Notes: generated by a model from the letters alone, not told the origin. A stretch of DNA of 64,000 nucleotides from Roseobacter denitrificans OCh 114 (GCF_000014045.1 NC_008209.1:638501-702500), one strand, 5' to 3'. Numbered from the stretch's first letter, positions 35,960-45,101 are shown. A program made the numbers and translations.

Positions 35960-37188
35960 TGCAAAAGACGCAGAGGTTACCCGCCTATTCGCTTTTTGCG
36001 GCTCTGCTGGCAGCGGCGGGTTTGCCGATATACATCCACGCGCCGAAATTCTATCTGGATGAATATGGTGTGTCGCTTGCGGCCTTGGGCGCGGTGCTGT
36101 TCGGGCTGCGCCTGCTTGATGTGGTTCAGGACCCGCTGCTGGGCAAACTGGCGGAAAAAACCCGCACGCAGCGCCGCACCTATGTCTCCATTGCTGCGCT
36201 GATCATGGCTGTTGCCATGGTTGCGCTTTTTGCGGTGCCGCCTTTGCTGCCCCCGCTGGTGTGGTTCGGTCTGTGCCTGACGTTCGTGTTTTCAGCGTTC
36301 AGCTTTCTGACCATCAACTTTTACGCACAGGGCGTGATCAAGGCGGATGCGATGCCCGGGCAAGGGCATCTGCGTCTTGCCCGTTGGCGCGAAAGCGGTG
36401 CGCTCACTGGCGTATGCGTGGCTTCGGTCGCGCCGGTTGCCCTGGGGGCGGCGATGAATGCGCCTTTTGCGGGGTTTGCCATCGGGTTTTGTGTACTGGG
36501 CCTCGCGGCCGTCTGGGCGATGAGAGAGGAATGGAGCACGGCCGGCGTCGCGGCGTCCACCGGGTTTGCCACGGTGCTCAAAGACCCGCTGGCGCGGCGT
36601 TTGTTGTTGATCGCCATGGTCAACGCCGCCCCCGTTGCCGTCAGTTCCACGCTGTTTTTGTTCTTTGTGGAAAGCAAGCTGGCCGCCCCGGGTTTCGAGG
36701 GGCCACTGCTGTTGCTCTTCTTCTTGTCCGCAGCGCTTGCCGCCCCGGTCTGGAGCGCTCTGGCAGAGCGTTTTGGGCCGCGCAATGTACTTTTGCTTGC
36801 GATGGGTCTGGCCATCGCGGCTTTTGGACTTACCTTAACGCTCGGTCCCGGCGATTGGGTGCTGTTTGCTCTGATCTGCTTGGCGTCCGGTGCGACTCTG
36901 GGGGCTGATCTGACATTGTTACCGGCGATTTTTGCGTCCCGTATGGCGCAAATCTCGCCATCGGCATCAGAGGGCTTTGGGCTTTGGTCGTTTGTTTCGA
37001 AACTGACCCTTGCCTTTGCGGCAGTCACTTTGTTGCCCCTGCTTGAACGGGCAGGCTTTCAAAGCGGGTCATTGCAAAACCCGCCGGAGGCCTTGGCACT
37101 GCTGACGCTGCTTTACGCGGCGGTGCCGTGTGCCTTGAAACTAATCGCCATCGCCTTGCTGGTGATGACCGACCTGAAGGAGGCCTGA
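35959..37188 (+). CDS. MFS/GPH-type membrane transporter
   Basis: 409 aa from GTG 35959, overlapping the DUF1365 stop by one base. About 12 transmembrane segments; the N-terminal LFGLRLLDVVQDPLLGKLAEKTRTQRRTYV stretch (in part) carries the GPH/MFS loop 2-3 pattern R-L-x-D-x-x-x-D-P-x-x-G. Substrate unknown. By position it corresponds to the transporter of the RpoE-controlled cluster; lipid or sugar flux in stressed cells is speculation. Confidence 0.85.
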   Translation: MQKTQRLPAYSLFAALLAAAGLPIYIHAPKFYLDEYGVSLAALGAVLFGLRLLDVVQDPLLGKLAEKTRTQRRTYVSIAALIMAVAMVALFAVPPLLPPLVWFGLCLTFVFSAFSFLTINFYAQGVIKADAMPGQGHLRLARWRESGALTGVCVASVAPVALGAAMNAPFAGFAIGFCVLGLAAVWAMREEWSTAGVAASTGFATVLKDPLARRLLLIAMVNAAPVAVSSTLFLFFVESKLAAPGFEGPLLLLFFLSAALAAPVWSALAERFGPRNVLLLAMGLAIAAFGLTLTLGPGDWVLFALICLASGATLGADLTLLPAIFASRMAQISPSASEGFGLWSFVSKLTLAFAAVTLLPLLERAGFQSGSLQNPPEALALLTLLYAAVPCALKLIAIALLVMTDLKEA

Positions 37189-37191
37189 AGA

Positions 37192-37752
37192 GTGAATATG
37201 TGGTTCTATATCCTGATCGGTGCGCTTCTCGCGTTCACCCTTGTCTGGATGCGGCGTACCTTCTGGAGTTTCACCGCGCAGACCCCGGAGGATTACGAAG
37301 ATGAAAACCCCGCATTCGACGTGCGCGAACACCTCAATGGCCCGATCCTGTGCGAAGGTGTGATCTATGGCCCACTGGGCCGTGTCAGCAGCCGTTTTGT
37401 CGCTGATTTCGATGCCTCGTGGGAAGGCAACACGGGTGTTATGAAAGAACGGTTCGTCTATGACGATGGCACCGTTCAGGATCGCGAATGGCATCTGACG
37501 CTCGGAAATGACGGTAAAATCCGCGCCTTGGCGTCCGATGTTGTCGGGGAAGGACAAGGCAGGCAATCCGGTTCAACCGTGCTGTTGAAATACGACATTC
37601 GCCTTCCGGAGGCGTCAGGCGGTCATGTTCTCAATACCGTTGACTGGATGTATCTGACGCCGAATGGTACGATCATGAACCGCTCGCAGTTCAGAAAATT
37701 CGGCATCAAGGTTGCGGAGCTTGTCGCGACGATGCGGCCTAAGGAAGCATAA
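37192..37752 (+). CDS. DUF3833 family protein, single-pass membrane anchor
   Basis: 186 aa from GTG 37192. One N-terminal transmembrane segment (about 4-20, FYILIGALLAFTLVW) is followed by a beta-rich domain with LNGPILCEGVIYGPLGRV and repeated FVADFDASWEGN / LTLGNDGKIRALASD strands, as in DUF3833. The domain would face the periplasm. No catalytic residues are recognisable. Operon position 4 of 5, starting 3 bp after the transporter stop. Confidence 0.8.
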   Translation: MNMWFYILIGALLAFTLVWMRRTFWSFTAQTPEDYEDENPAFDVREHLNGPILCEGVIYGPLGRVSSRFVADFDASWEGNTGVMKERFVYDDGTVQDREWHLTLGNDGKIRALASDVVGEGQGRQSGSTVLLKYDIRLPEASGGHVLNTVDWMYLTPNGTIMNRSQFRKFGIKVAELVATMRPKEA

Positions 37753-38483
37753 TGCGTGACTGGAAAGGCAAACGATACTGGCTTGTTGGCGCAAGTGACG
37801 GTTTGGGCGCGGCGCTCGCGCTGAAGATGAGCCGCGCCGGCGCGCATGTCATCCTGTCCGCCCGGTCCGCGGATAAACTGGCCGCCGTTGCGGAAAACCT
37901 GCCGAATGAGGCTTCGGTTCAGGTGGTTGACGTGTCGGATGATGCAAGTGTCGATCAGGCCGCAAACGCAATCGGGCAGATAGATGGCGTCGTCTATCTG
38001 GCGGGCGTCTACTGGCCATTTGCGGCACAGGAGTGGGATGCCGAAAAAGCGACCGCGATGGCGGATATCAATTTCACCGGCCTGGTGCGTGTGATGGGGC
38101 GGATCGTGCCGCAATTCGTGTCCAGAGGCGCGGGCCATGTGGTGATCACCGGCAGTCTGTCGGGGTTTCGCGGGCTTCCCGGTTCGATCGGATACACGGC
38201 ATCAAAGGCCGGTACGATGTCGCTGGCGGAATGCATGTATGCGGACCTGCGCGGCAGCGGTGTGGACGTGCAGGTGTCAAACCCCGGCTTTATCAAGACG
38301 CAATTGACGGACAAGAACGACTTTTCCATGCCCTTCATCATGACACCGGATGAGGCAGCGGATCACATGTTCCGTCACATGAACACCAAGCGTTTCAAGA
38401 ACAGTTTTCCGACGCTGTTTTCATGGGTGTTTCGGGGCAGCCAATTCCTGCCGGACTGGCTTTATTTCCGTATCTTTTCCTGA
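37752..38483 (+). CDS. short-chain dehydrogenase/reductase
   Basis: 243-aa classical SDR: cofactor motif VGASDGLGAALALKM, catalytic Ser in TGSLSGFRG and YTASK (Tyr-x-x-x-Lys). The C-terminal segment FKNSFPTLFSWVFRGSQFLPDWLYFRIF is hydrophobic, suggesting membrane association, which suits a lipid-acting enzyme. Starts by a one-base overlap (TAATG) with the DUF3833 gene. Last gene of the putative RpoE-controlled operon; only 3 bp separate it from the convergent saccharopine dehydrogenase gene. Confidence 0.87.
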   Translation: MRDWKGKRYWLVGASDGLGAALALKMSRAGAHVILSARSADKLAAVAENLPNEASVQVVDVSDDASVDQAANAIGQIDGVVYLAGVYWPFAAQEWDAEKATAMADINFTGLVRVMGRIVPQFVSRGAGHVVITGSLSGFRGLPGSIGYTASKAGTMSLAECMYADLRGSGVDVQVSNPGFIKTQLTDKNDFSMPFIMTPDEAADHMFRHMNTKRFKNSFPTLFSWVFRGSQFLPDWLYFRIFS

Positions 38484-38486
38484 GCG

Positions 38487-39539
38487 CTAAAGCCTGTCGC
38501 GGTGCGTCCTGTAGGTCGTCGCAGCGCGTTGCCAGATAGCGCTATTGTCCTTCAGGGACATCAGCGTCGGCAGCAATTGCGCGGCATAATCCTGACTGCT
38601 TTCGAGCGGCAACAGCGAGGGCAGGTTGTCGATGGCCGTCACATCGAGCATCGGTTGATCATGCACGCGTCGCGCCGGTTCTGCCCATGTCGTCGTCCGG
38701 TCATAGACCTTGATCGGGGAAAAATCGCTGTCCGGGTCGCAGGCAATATCCGCGATGACCGATAGCCGTCGCGCAGCGTCTGCGGTCTGTGCAGGGACGA
38801 AAACCGGCGTGCCGGGACGCGCCAGCACACAGTTGAAAAACAGATCATGCGCCAGCACCTCGGGGAAAGGGCCGCCACCTGTGGTTTCGGCCATATCCCA
38901 TTTCGTGCAGGCAACACCCATCGCCGTGCACAGATCGAAAACACCCGTTCCGACGCGCCCCAGCGCACCGATGATCAGGGCCGTCGGGCGGTGCGTGCCC
39001 GTTGCCAGCAGATCGCTTTGCAGATCGGCCAGCAGATGCGTGGAACTGTCATGAGGCGTGACCGGGCCTGCGATACTGCCCCTTTGTTGCGCGGCCCAGC
39101 ATTTCAGCGCGACCGCCGCCCCGGCGTAGCCTGCCCAGTATCCAAAGGCGGCAACCCGTCGGTTCTGATCATCCACCAGATATTCCAGATCCAGCAGCGT
39201 GCCACCGCCCGCTTTGAAGCGTTGCAACAGAACGCGTCCCGCTGGTTGCCCCTTGAACGCGTGACCAAACATGATGTGACGGTGCGGCAGGGGCGTTCCA
39301 TCCTCGGGCAGCTCTTTCAGGCCGAAGATGATCGCGTCTTTCGGCGCATCGGGCCAGCTGTGCGCGGGGGCCATCGTGCAGCCTGTCGCGGCGTAGGCGG
39401 CATCGGGAATGACGCGCGTCGGGCTTTGTTCAACCGTGAGGGTGATGCCCGATGCAATCAGCTGGCGTGCCCCATCAGGCGTCAACCCGACGCGCGTTTC
39501 ATTGTCGCGTTGTTCAGCGCGTACCCAAAGATGTGTCAT
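38487..39539 (-). CDS. saccharopine dehydrogenase (NAD+, L-lysine-forming) family protein
   Basis: 350 aa. It has the N-terminal AlaDH/PNT-like domain (MTHLWVRAEQRDNETRVGLTPDGAR, with the ET-R-x-x-LTP signature) and a Rossmann domain (ALIIGALGRVGTGVFDLC). The later motif DIACDPDSDFSPIKVYDRTTTW is characteristic of LYS1-type saccharopine dehydrogenases, which interconvert saccharopine and lysine plus 2-oxoglutarate. No partner lysine-ketoglutarate reductase gene lies nearby. The downstream GST gene overlaps as ATGA. Confidence 0.87.
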   Translation of the reverse strand: MTHLWVRAEQRDNETRVGLTPDGARQLIASGITLTVEQSPTRVIPDAAYAATGCTMAPAHSWPDAPKDAIIFGLKELPEDGTPLPHRHIMFGHAFKGQPAGRVLLQRFKAGGGTLLDLEYLVDDQNRRVAAFGYWAGYAGAAVALKCWAAQQRGSIAGPVTPHDSSTHLLADLQSDLLATGTHRPTALIIGALGRVGTGVFDLCTAMGVACTKWDMAETTGGGPFPEVLAHDLFFNCVLARPGTPVFVPAQTADAARRLSVIADIACDPDSDFSPIKVYDRTTTWAEPARRVHDQPMLDVTAIDNLPSLLPLESSQDYAAQLLPTLMSLKDNSAIWQRAATTYRTHRDRL

Positions 39540-40156
39540 GCCGGTAGCATCCCCGCCTTTACTGCCTGACGCACGCCATCGCGCGCCCGCATCCGTTTGT
39601 CAAACGCGGTGATCTTGGGAAAATCATCCAAACGCACTCCGTCCCCCTCCAGCCACGAACAGACGACAAACAGGTAAGGGTCCGCGAGGGACAGACGATC
39701 CCCGGTGACAAAATCGCCCTTCAGGCAATGGTCCTCAACGTATCGTGCATTTTGCGTCATATTCAGCGTCGCCCTGGCGGCCATATCCGCGAGGCTTTCG
39801 GGGTGATCTGCCCAGCGGTTGCCGCGCAGGCGGTGCGCGTGGTTCACATGCATGGTCGAGGCAAGATAATACATCACGGCGCGCATATGTGCAGCCTTCA
39901 GCGGGTCCTGCGGCACAAGGGCGGCCTGCGGGGCGAGGGCTGCGATGTATTCAAGGATCGCGCCGGTTTCGGTTAGAAGGTTGCCACCTGTGTCGAGTGT
40001 CGGGACGCGGCCTTTGGGGTTGAGGCCGAGGTAGGGTGCCTTTGTCTGCTCTGCATCCGCAAAACTCACTTTGACAGGCTCAAATGGCAGTTGTGCTTCG
40101 TAAAGGGTGATTGCGACGGCAACCGCGATCGAACCGGGCGAATAATAGAGACGCAT
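39536..40156 (-). CDS. glutathione S-transferase family protein
   Basis: 206 aa from ATG 40156 (MRLYYSPGSIAVAVAITLYEA). Thioredoxin-like domain (1-78) with LNPKGRVPTLDTG (cis-Pro) and TETGAILEYIA (the Glu-Thr/Ser glutathione gamma-glutamyl site); helical C-terminal domain with FVTGDRLSLADPYLFV (N-capping box). The 'YYSPGS' active-site start is Beta-class-like, with Ser rather than Cys. An in-frame extension upstream to 40351 overlaps the preceding gene and has no family resemblance. Likely general detoxification. Confidence 0.9.
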   Translation of the reverse strand: MRLYYSPGSIAVAVAITLYEAQLPFEPVKVSFADAEQTKAPYLGLNPKGRVPTLDTGGNLLTETGAILEYIAALAPQAALVPQDPLKAAHMRAVMYYLASTMHVNHAHRLRGNRWADHPESLADMAARATLNMTQNARYVEDHCLKGDFVTGDRLSLADPYLFVVCSWLEGDGVRLDDFPKITAFDKRMRARDGVRQAVKAGMLPA

Positions 40157-40166
40157 GGAAGCTCCT

Positions 40167-40820
40167 TCAGACGTGGGTCTGGGCGAAGTGGCGGCTTGGG
40201 TCTTCCAGATGCGGAATCGCGTTGAACATGGTCGGCGACAACTGCCCGCCAATGGGGAACAGCCGATGTTGCGACGTATTGTAGATGGCGAGCGCGAGTT
40301 GCGCCATGGCGCCGATGTCCAGCCGCAGGACCTGCCGCATGGCACAGGCAATCAGCCCACCGGAGGTGACGACCAATGCGGGTCCGTCCCCCTCAGCTAT
40401 TTCGCGCAGAACGTCCGAAATCCGGGCTTCAAATTCGCAAAACCGTTCCGGTGCCCCGGCGATCTCATCCCTTTGCCACGCGGCAAAGAGCATGGGCAAA
40501 TGGGTCGTGAAACCTGCCTGATCCGTCGGAAAGGGAACCCCGTGTTCTTTTTCCATGGCACGCGCAAGTGTCAGGTATTCCAGCTCATTCAGGCGCGCGT
40601 CCCTGATCGGTGTCAGGCCCATTTGCATGGCCGCTTCGGTTTCGACGTGCCGCCGCAAGGTGCCGGTGAAAAGCCGTGCGTGATGTTGGTTTTGCGCCTT
40701 CAGATGTGCCCCCAGCCACGCGGATTGCTGATGGCCCAAGGTGCTCAACTTGTCGTAGCTTTGCTCGTCAGTGGCACCTGAATTTGCCTGACCGTGGCGA
40801 ATAAGGGTAATGTGGGACAT
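40167..40820 (-). CDS. histidine phosphatase family protein
   Basis: 217 aa from ATG 40820 (MSHITLIRHGQAN). The RHG catalytic motif with phospho-accepting His is at residues 8-10; the second Arg (FTGTLRRHVETEAAM), acid residue region LNELEY and the second catalytic His in VVTSGGLIACAM-type context are visible, although the usual GH pair reads SGG here. Small-molecule or phosphoprotein phosphatase; substrate unknown. Ten bp upstream of the GST gene and probably in one operon with it and the saccharopine dehydrogenase gene. Confidence 0.83.
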   Translation of the reverse strand: MSHITLIRHGQANSGATDEQSYDKLSTLGHQQSAWLGAHLKAQNQHHARLFTGTLRRHVETEAAMQMGLTPIRDARLNELEYLTLARAMEKEHGVPFPTDQAGFTTHLPMLFAAWQRDEIAGAPERFCEFEARISDVLREIAEGDGPALVVTSGGLIACAMRQVLRLDIGAMAQLALAIYNTSQHRLFPIGGQLSPTMFNAIPHLEDPSRHFAQTHV

Positions 40821-41153
40821 GCGTTCTTTCTGCTTGGTATCGCTTTTATTAAGCCACTGCGTTGCGGGTTGAAAGACCACTTGGATTGCGTGATGCACAT
40901 CGCAGGCTTTTCCCGCTGAACGACGCTGCGGGTTTGCTTGCTTGAAAACTGTCGCGCGATTGATGTTGAGGACAGCGTTTTCGATCCCGATGGTTTGGCG
41001 CGCGTCTTCGAGATTCTGGCCCCGTCGCAGTCAGGCGGTGGCCAAATGAAACTAAAAAGTTGACCTTCATCTGAAAACTTACATTGTTGTGCACACGACG
41101 GTCAAAAAACGACCGCACTTGCCTTTCAATGGCAAGGTCTGGGAGGACGAAAA
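40821..41153 (+). promoter_or_regulatory. divergent intergenic region with structured leader of the ligase-ABC operon
   Basis: 333 bp without a convincing gene. A possible -35, TTGACC, lies at 41060-41065, followed by AT-rich sequence but no good -10 at standard spacing. The leader then has two consecutive stem-loops, CGGTC/GACCG (41099-41103 with 41111-41115, A6C loop) and CTTGCC/GGCAAG (41118-41123 with 41131-41136). A strong Shine-Dalgarno GGGAGGA (41141-41147) precedes the TTG start. The 40821-41050 part shows only short unconvincing reading frames. Confidence 0.4.
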
Positions 41154-43124
41154 TTGAATACTGTTCCAACGCAGGTCGACGGACCACAGTCCGTCCCGGC
41201 GCTGCTGCATCGTAATGCCAAAGAGTTCGCGGACGCACCTGCGTATCGCGAGAAAGAGTACGGGATCTGGCAGTCGTGGACATGGGCCGAGACCTTGGAA
41301 GAGGTCGAAGCGCTGGCCCTTGGGCTTGTTGACTTGGGTGTGCAGGAAGGTGACTTCATTGCAGTCATCGGGCGCAATCGGCCCCGGCTTTACTGGGCAA
41401 TGATCGCTGCAGAGATGGTCGGCGCGGTGCCGGTTCCGCTCTATCAGGATGCGGTGGCCGAAGAGATGGCCTATGTCCTGAGCCACTGTGGTGCGCGTTT
41501 CGTGATCGTGGGCGATCAGGAGCAGGTCGATAAGGTCATCGAAATCGGTGACCAACTGCCCAGTTTCGAGCAGATGATCTATCTCGACCCGCGCGGTCTG
41601 CGCAAATACGATCATTCGAAACTGCACCAGTATACACATGTGCAGGATGCAGGCCGCGCCAAGCGGGACGAACTGCTGCCCGAAATCACGGCCCGGCAGG
41701 CCAAGCTGAATTACGACAGCACCTGCGTCATGCTCTATACGTCCGGCACTACGGGCAAGCCAAAAGGGGTGGTGCTGAGCAACCGCAATGTGATTGAGAC
41801 TTCCAAATCATCCTCGGAATTTGATGATCTGCGGCAAACGGATTCGATCCTTGCCTATTTGCCGATGGCATGGGTCGGGGATTTCATTTTTTCCGTCGGT
41901 CAGGCGCTGTGGACAGGGTTTTGCACCAACTGCCCGGAAAGTGCCGAGACAATGCACACCGACCTGCGTGAGATTGGTCCGACCTATTACTTTGCACCGC
42001 CGCGCGTTTTCGAGACGCAGTTGACCAATGTGATGATCCGTATGGAAGACGCAGGCCGGTTCAAAAAATGGCTGTTTGACTATTTCATGGCCCATGCGCG
42101 CCGCGTCGGGCCGGATATTCTGGATGGTCAACCGGTGAACCAATGGGACCGCTTCAAATACAACATTGGCGAATTGGCGATTTACGGGCCCCTCAAGAAT
42201 ACATTGGGGTTCAGCCGGATTCGGGTGGGGTACACGGCTGGCGAAGCGATCGGGCCCGAGATTTTCGACTTTTTTCGCTCACTCGGGATCAACCTCAAGC
42301 AGCTTTACGGGCAGACCGAAGCGACCGTGTTCATCACCGCGCAACCCGATGGCGAGGTGCGATCCGACACGGTTGGTGTGACCTGCCCCGGTGTTGAATT
42401 GAAGATCGCGGAGAATGGCGAAGTCTTTTACCGCAGTCCGGGCGTGTTTGTCGAATATTTCAAAAACCCCGAAAGCACGGCAGACACCAAGGACGCCGAG
42501 GGTTGGGTGGCCACGGGGGATGCGGGCTTTATCGAAGAGGACACGGGCCACCTGAGGATCATCGACCGCGCCAAGGATGTCGGGAAAATGGCCGACGGAT
42601 CCCTCTTTGCGCCGAAATACGCCGAGAATAAGCTCAAGTTTTTCCCGAATATTCTGGAAGCGGTCGTGTTTGGCAACGGGCGCGACGAATGCACGGCCTT
42701 TATCAACATCGACCTGACTGCCGTAGGTAACTGGGCGGAGCGGAACAACATTGGCTACGCGTCCTATCAGGAACTGGCGCGTCACCCGCAGGTGATGGGC
42801 ATGATTCAGGAACACGTCGAAGAAGTGAACGCATCCGTCGCCGAGGATGTGATGCTGTCGGGCTGTCAGGTTCATCGTTTTGTGGTGCTGCACAAGGAAC
42901 TGGACGCGGATGATGGCGAGCTGACCCGCACCCGCAAGGTGCGCCGTCGGATCATCGAAGAGAAATACGCCGATATCATTGCAGCACTCTATGATGGGTC
43001 GCCCGAGGTCTCGACTGTGACCGAAGTGACCTATGAAGACGGGCGCAAGGGCTCAATCTCCGCAACGCTGGAAGTTCGGGTGGCAGCGGTGCACCCGGTT
43101 GGCGCAAGGATGGCAGCGCAATGA
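41154..43124 (+). CDS. long-chain acyl-CoA synthetase-like AMP-forming ligase
   Basis: 656 aa. The TTG start at 41154 is chosen because GGGAGGA lies 6 nt upstream and the domain begins at once (MNTVPTQVDGPQSVPALLHRNA). ANL-superfamily motifs in order: P-loop-like MLYTSGTTGKPKGVVLS, GYTAGEAIGPEIF, QLYGQTEATVF, GWVATGDAGFIEEDTGHLRIIDRAKD and the C-terminal lysine region. The GQTE and 'VGKMADGSLFAPKYAE' features fit the long FadD/ACSL-like branch. It activates a carboxylic acid to its CoA thioester with ATP. First gene of a transporter operon, so its substrate is probably the imported acid. Confidence 0.9.
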   Translation: MNTVPTQVDGPQSVPALLHRNAKEFADAPAYREKEYGIWQSWTWAETLEEVEALALGLVDLGVQEGDFIAVIGRNRPRLYWAMIAAEMVGAVPVPLYQDAVAEEMAYVLSHCGARFVIVGDQEQVDKVIEIGDQLPSFEQMIYLDPRGLRKYDHSKLHQYTHVQDAGRAKRDELLPEITARQAKLNYDSTCVMLYTSGTTGKPKGVVLSNRNVIETSKSSSEFDDLRQTDSILAYLPMAWVGDFIFSVGQALWTGFCTNCPESAETMHTDLREIGPTYYFAPPRVFETQLTNVMIRMEDAGRFKKWLFDYFMAHARRVGPDILDGQPVNQWDRFKYNIGELAIYGPLKNTLGFSRIRVGYTAGEAIGPEIFDFFRSLGINLKQLYGQTEATVFITAQPDGEVRSDTVGVTCPGVELKIAENGEVFYRSPGVFVEYFKNPESTADTKDAEGWVATGDAGFIEEDTGHLRIIDRAKDVGKMADGSLFAPKYAENKLKFFPNILEAVVFGNGRDECTAFINIDLTAVGNWAERNNIGYASYQELARHPQVMGMIQEHVEEVNASVAEDVMLSGCQVHRFVVLHKELDADDGELTRTRKVRRRIIEEKYADIIAALYDGSPEVSTVTEVTYEDGRKGSISATLEVRVAAVHPVGARMAAQ

Positions 43125-43161
43125 TGCACGCGGCGTGCCCCCTCGTTTATCAGAGGTATGA

Positions 43162-43980
43162 ATGAAAGATACTATTGACGGCTACGTGACCGAAGATGGC
43201 CGCCGGATCGGTCCGGTGGTGATGGAGATGAAGAACATCACCCTGCGCTTTGGTGGGGTGGAGGCGATCAAGGACATCTCGTTCGACATCCGGGAGGGCG
43301 AAATCCGGGCCATCATCGGGCCGAACGGGGCCGGGAAGTCTTCGATGCTGAACGTGATTTCCGGGTTCTATGTCCCGCAAGAGGGGCAGGTGTTTTACAA
43401 AGGTGCGCAGCGTCCGGCGATGAAACCCTATCAGGTGGCGCGTCAGGGCATTGCGCGCACGTTCCAGAACATCGCCTTGTTCGAAGGCATGTCAGTGCTC
43501 GACAATGTGATGACTGGGCGTCTGACGCATATGAAAACCAACATCTGGCGGCAGGCGATCTGGCGTGGCAAAGCCGAAGCCGAAGAGACTGAAAACCGGG
43601 AAGTTGCTGAAAAGATTATTGATTTCCTCGAAATTCAGGCGATCCGCAAAACGCCGGTATCCCGGCTGCCCTATGGGTTGAAGAAGCGTGTGGAACTGGC
43701 GCGGGCCTTGGCGGCGGAGCCGTCTTTGTTGCTGCTGGATGAGCCGATGGCGGGCATGAACGTGGAGGAAAAGGAGGATATGAGCCGCTTTATCCTTGAT
43801 GTGAACGATGAATTCGGCACGACGATTGCGCTGATCGAGCATGACATGGGCGTGGTCATGGACCTTTCAGACCGGGTGGTTGTGATGGATTACGGCAAAA
43901 AGATCGGCGACGGCACGCCGGACGAGGTGCGCAACAATCAGGCGGTGATCGACGCCTATCTGGGGGTGGCGCATGACTGA
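43162..43980 (+). CDS. livG: branched-chain-amino-acid-type ABC transporter ATP-binding protein (LivG-like)
   Basis: 272 aa. Walker A GPNGAGKSS, the LivG-type Q-loop region ARTFQNIALFEGMSVLDNVMTGR (in part), signature RLPYGLKKRVELARAL, Walker B LLLLDEPMAGMN and the H-loop IEHDMGVVMDL. The loop after the Q-loop (KTNIWRQAIWRGKAEAEETENREV) is the family's LivG-specific insert. The signature reads LPYGLKK rather than LSGGQQ, usual for this branch. Provides energy for uptake together with the LivF-like ATPase at 48223. Confidence 0.92.
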   Translation: MKDTIDGYVTEDGRRIGPVVMEMKNITLRFGGVEAIKDISFDIREGEIRAIIGPNGAGKSSMLNVISGFYVPQEGQVFYKGAQRPAMKPYQVARQGIARTFQNIALFEGMSVLDNVMTGRLTHMKTNIWRQAIWRGKAEAEETENREVAEKIIDFLEIQAIRKTPVSRLPYGLKKRVELARALAAEPSLLLLDEPMAGMNVEEKEDMSRFILDVNDEFGTTIALIEHDMGVVMDLSDRVVVMDYGKKIGDGTPDEVRNNQAVIDAYLGVAHD

Positions 43981-43987
43981 TTTGGGG

Positions 43988-44031
43988 CGTCGGTATCACG
44001 TCGGTATGACGTCGGTATTGCGTCGGTGCGG
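43988..44031. repeat. four tandem 11-bp repeats between livG and livH
   Basis: CGTCGGTATCA, CGTCGGTATGA, CGTCGGTATTG and CGTCGGTGCGG are consecutive with no spacer in the 101-bp gap after livG. The 11-bp period is close to one helical turn, so every unit faces the same side of the DNA. The rest of the gap holds the livH ribosome-binding site. Confidence 0.85.
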
Positions 44032-44081
44032 CGCTTCAACCGGCAAGCCCGCTCTCATTCGCTCACGCAGGGAGACTTCCG

Positions 44082-45071
44082 ATGCCTGAACAACTGCTTT
44101 GGACCGCCGAGGTTTTTCTGAACGGGCTGATGGCGGGCGTCCTTTATGCGCTCGTGGCGCTGGGCTTTGTGCTGATCTACAAGGCCAGCGGAATTTTCAA
44201 CTTTGCCCAAGGCGTCATGGCGCTTTTCGCGGCGATGACGCTTTACGGCATCATGAATGGTCAGGTGCCCTTTGCGCATCTGATCAATGCGATTTTCGGC
44301 ACGGAGATCCATTATTTCGGCTGGAATGTACCGGCGCTGGCGGCAATTTTCCTGACGATGTGCGTCATGGTGCTGTTCAGTTGGCTGGTGCAGCGATACA
44401 TCTTCCGGTTTTTGGTCGGGCAGGAGCCGATCATCCTGTTCATGGCGACCATCGGGCTGGCCTATTTCCTCGAAGGCGTTGGGGATTTGATGTGGGGCTC
44501 AGACATCAAAACGCTTGAAGTCGGCCTGCCGCAGGGCATCAACGAAACCATTGACGCCGTGACTTTCGAGGCCTTTGGGTACGGGTTTTTCATCGATAAT
44601 CTGGATATTGTGGCCTCGGTCGTGGCCGCCATTCTGGTGCTGGGCCTCGTGTTGTTTGCGCAATACACCAAGCAGGGCCGGGCCATGCGGGCGGTGGCGG
44701 ATGATCATCAGGCGGCCTTGTCCGTGGGTGTTTCGCTCAATTTCATCTGGATTCTGGTGTGGTCGCTGGCGGGTTTCGTGGCCCTTGTTGCCGGTATCAT
44801 GTGGGGGGCGAAATCGGGTGTGCAGTTTTCGCTGTCCCTTATTGCGCTCAAAGCGCTGCCGGTGCTGATGCTTGGCGGTTTCACCTCGATCCCCGGCGCG
44901 ATCGTTGGCGGTCTGATCATCGGGGTTGGTGAAAAACTGTTCGAGTTTCTGATTGGTCAGCCGTACCTTGGCGGCGCCACGGAAAACTGGTTTGCCTATA
45001 TGTTGGCGCTGGTATTCTTGCTGTTCCGGCCTCAGGGCCTCTTTGGGGAGAAGATCATTGAGCGCGTTTGA
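44082..45071 (+). CDS. livH: branched-chain-amino-acid-type ABC transporter permease (LivH-like)
   Basis: 329 aa, about eight membrane segments. Family features: GLMAGVLYALVALGFVLIYKASGIFNFAQG at the N-terminus (in part), YTKQGRAMRAVADDHQAALSVGV containing the conserved cytoplasmic loop that contacts the ATPase, and LPVLMLGGFTSIPGAIVGGLIIGVGE. SD GGGAGAC lies 6-12 nt before ATG 44082. Forms the membrane channel with the LivM-like protein; substrate set by the binding protein at 46813. Confidence 0.93.
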   Translation: MPEQLLWTAEVFLNGLMAGVLYALVALGFVLIYKASGIFNFAQGVMALFAAMTLYGIMNGQVPFAHLINAIFGTEIHYFGWNVPALAAIFLTMCVMVLFSWLVQRYIFRFLVGQEPIILFMATIGLAYFLEGVGDLMWGSDIKTLEVGLPQGINETIDAVTFEAFGYGFFIDNLDIVASVVAAILVLGLVLFAQYTKQGRAMRAVADDHQAALSVGVSLNFIWILVWSLAGFVALVAGIMWGAKSGVQFSLSLIALKALPVLMLGGFTSIPGAIVGGLIIGVGEKLFEFLIGQPYLGGATENWFAYMLALVFLLFRPQGLFGEKIIERV

Positions 45072-45101
45072 CGTCATGGGGGCGCACCGGGGCGCGCAGC
45101 G

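Noticed and set aside
40930..41067. Short plus-strand frames between the histidine phosphatase and the acyl-CoA ligase genes
   Set aside because: Two overlapping frames of 35-41 codons can be read, but neither has a good ribosome-binding site or a recognisable product.
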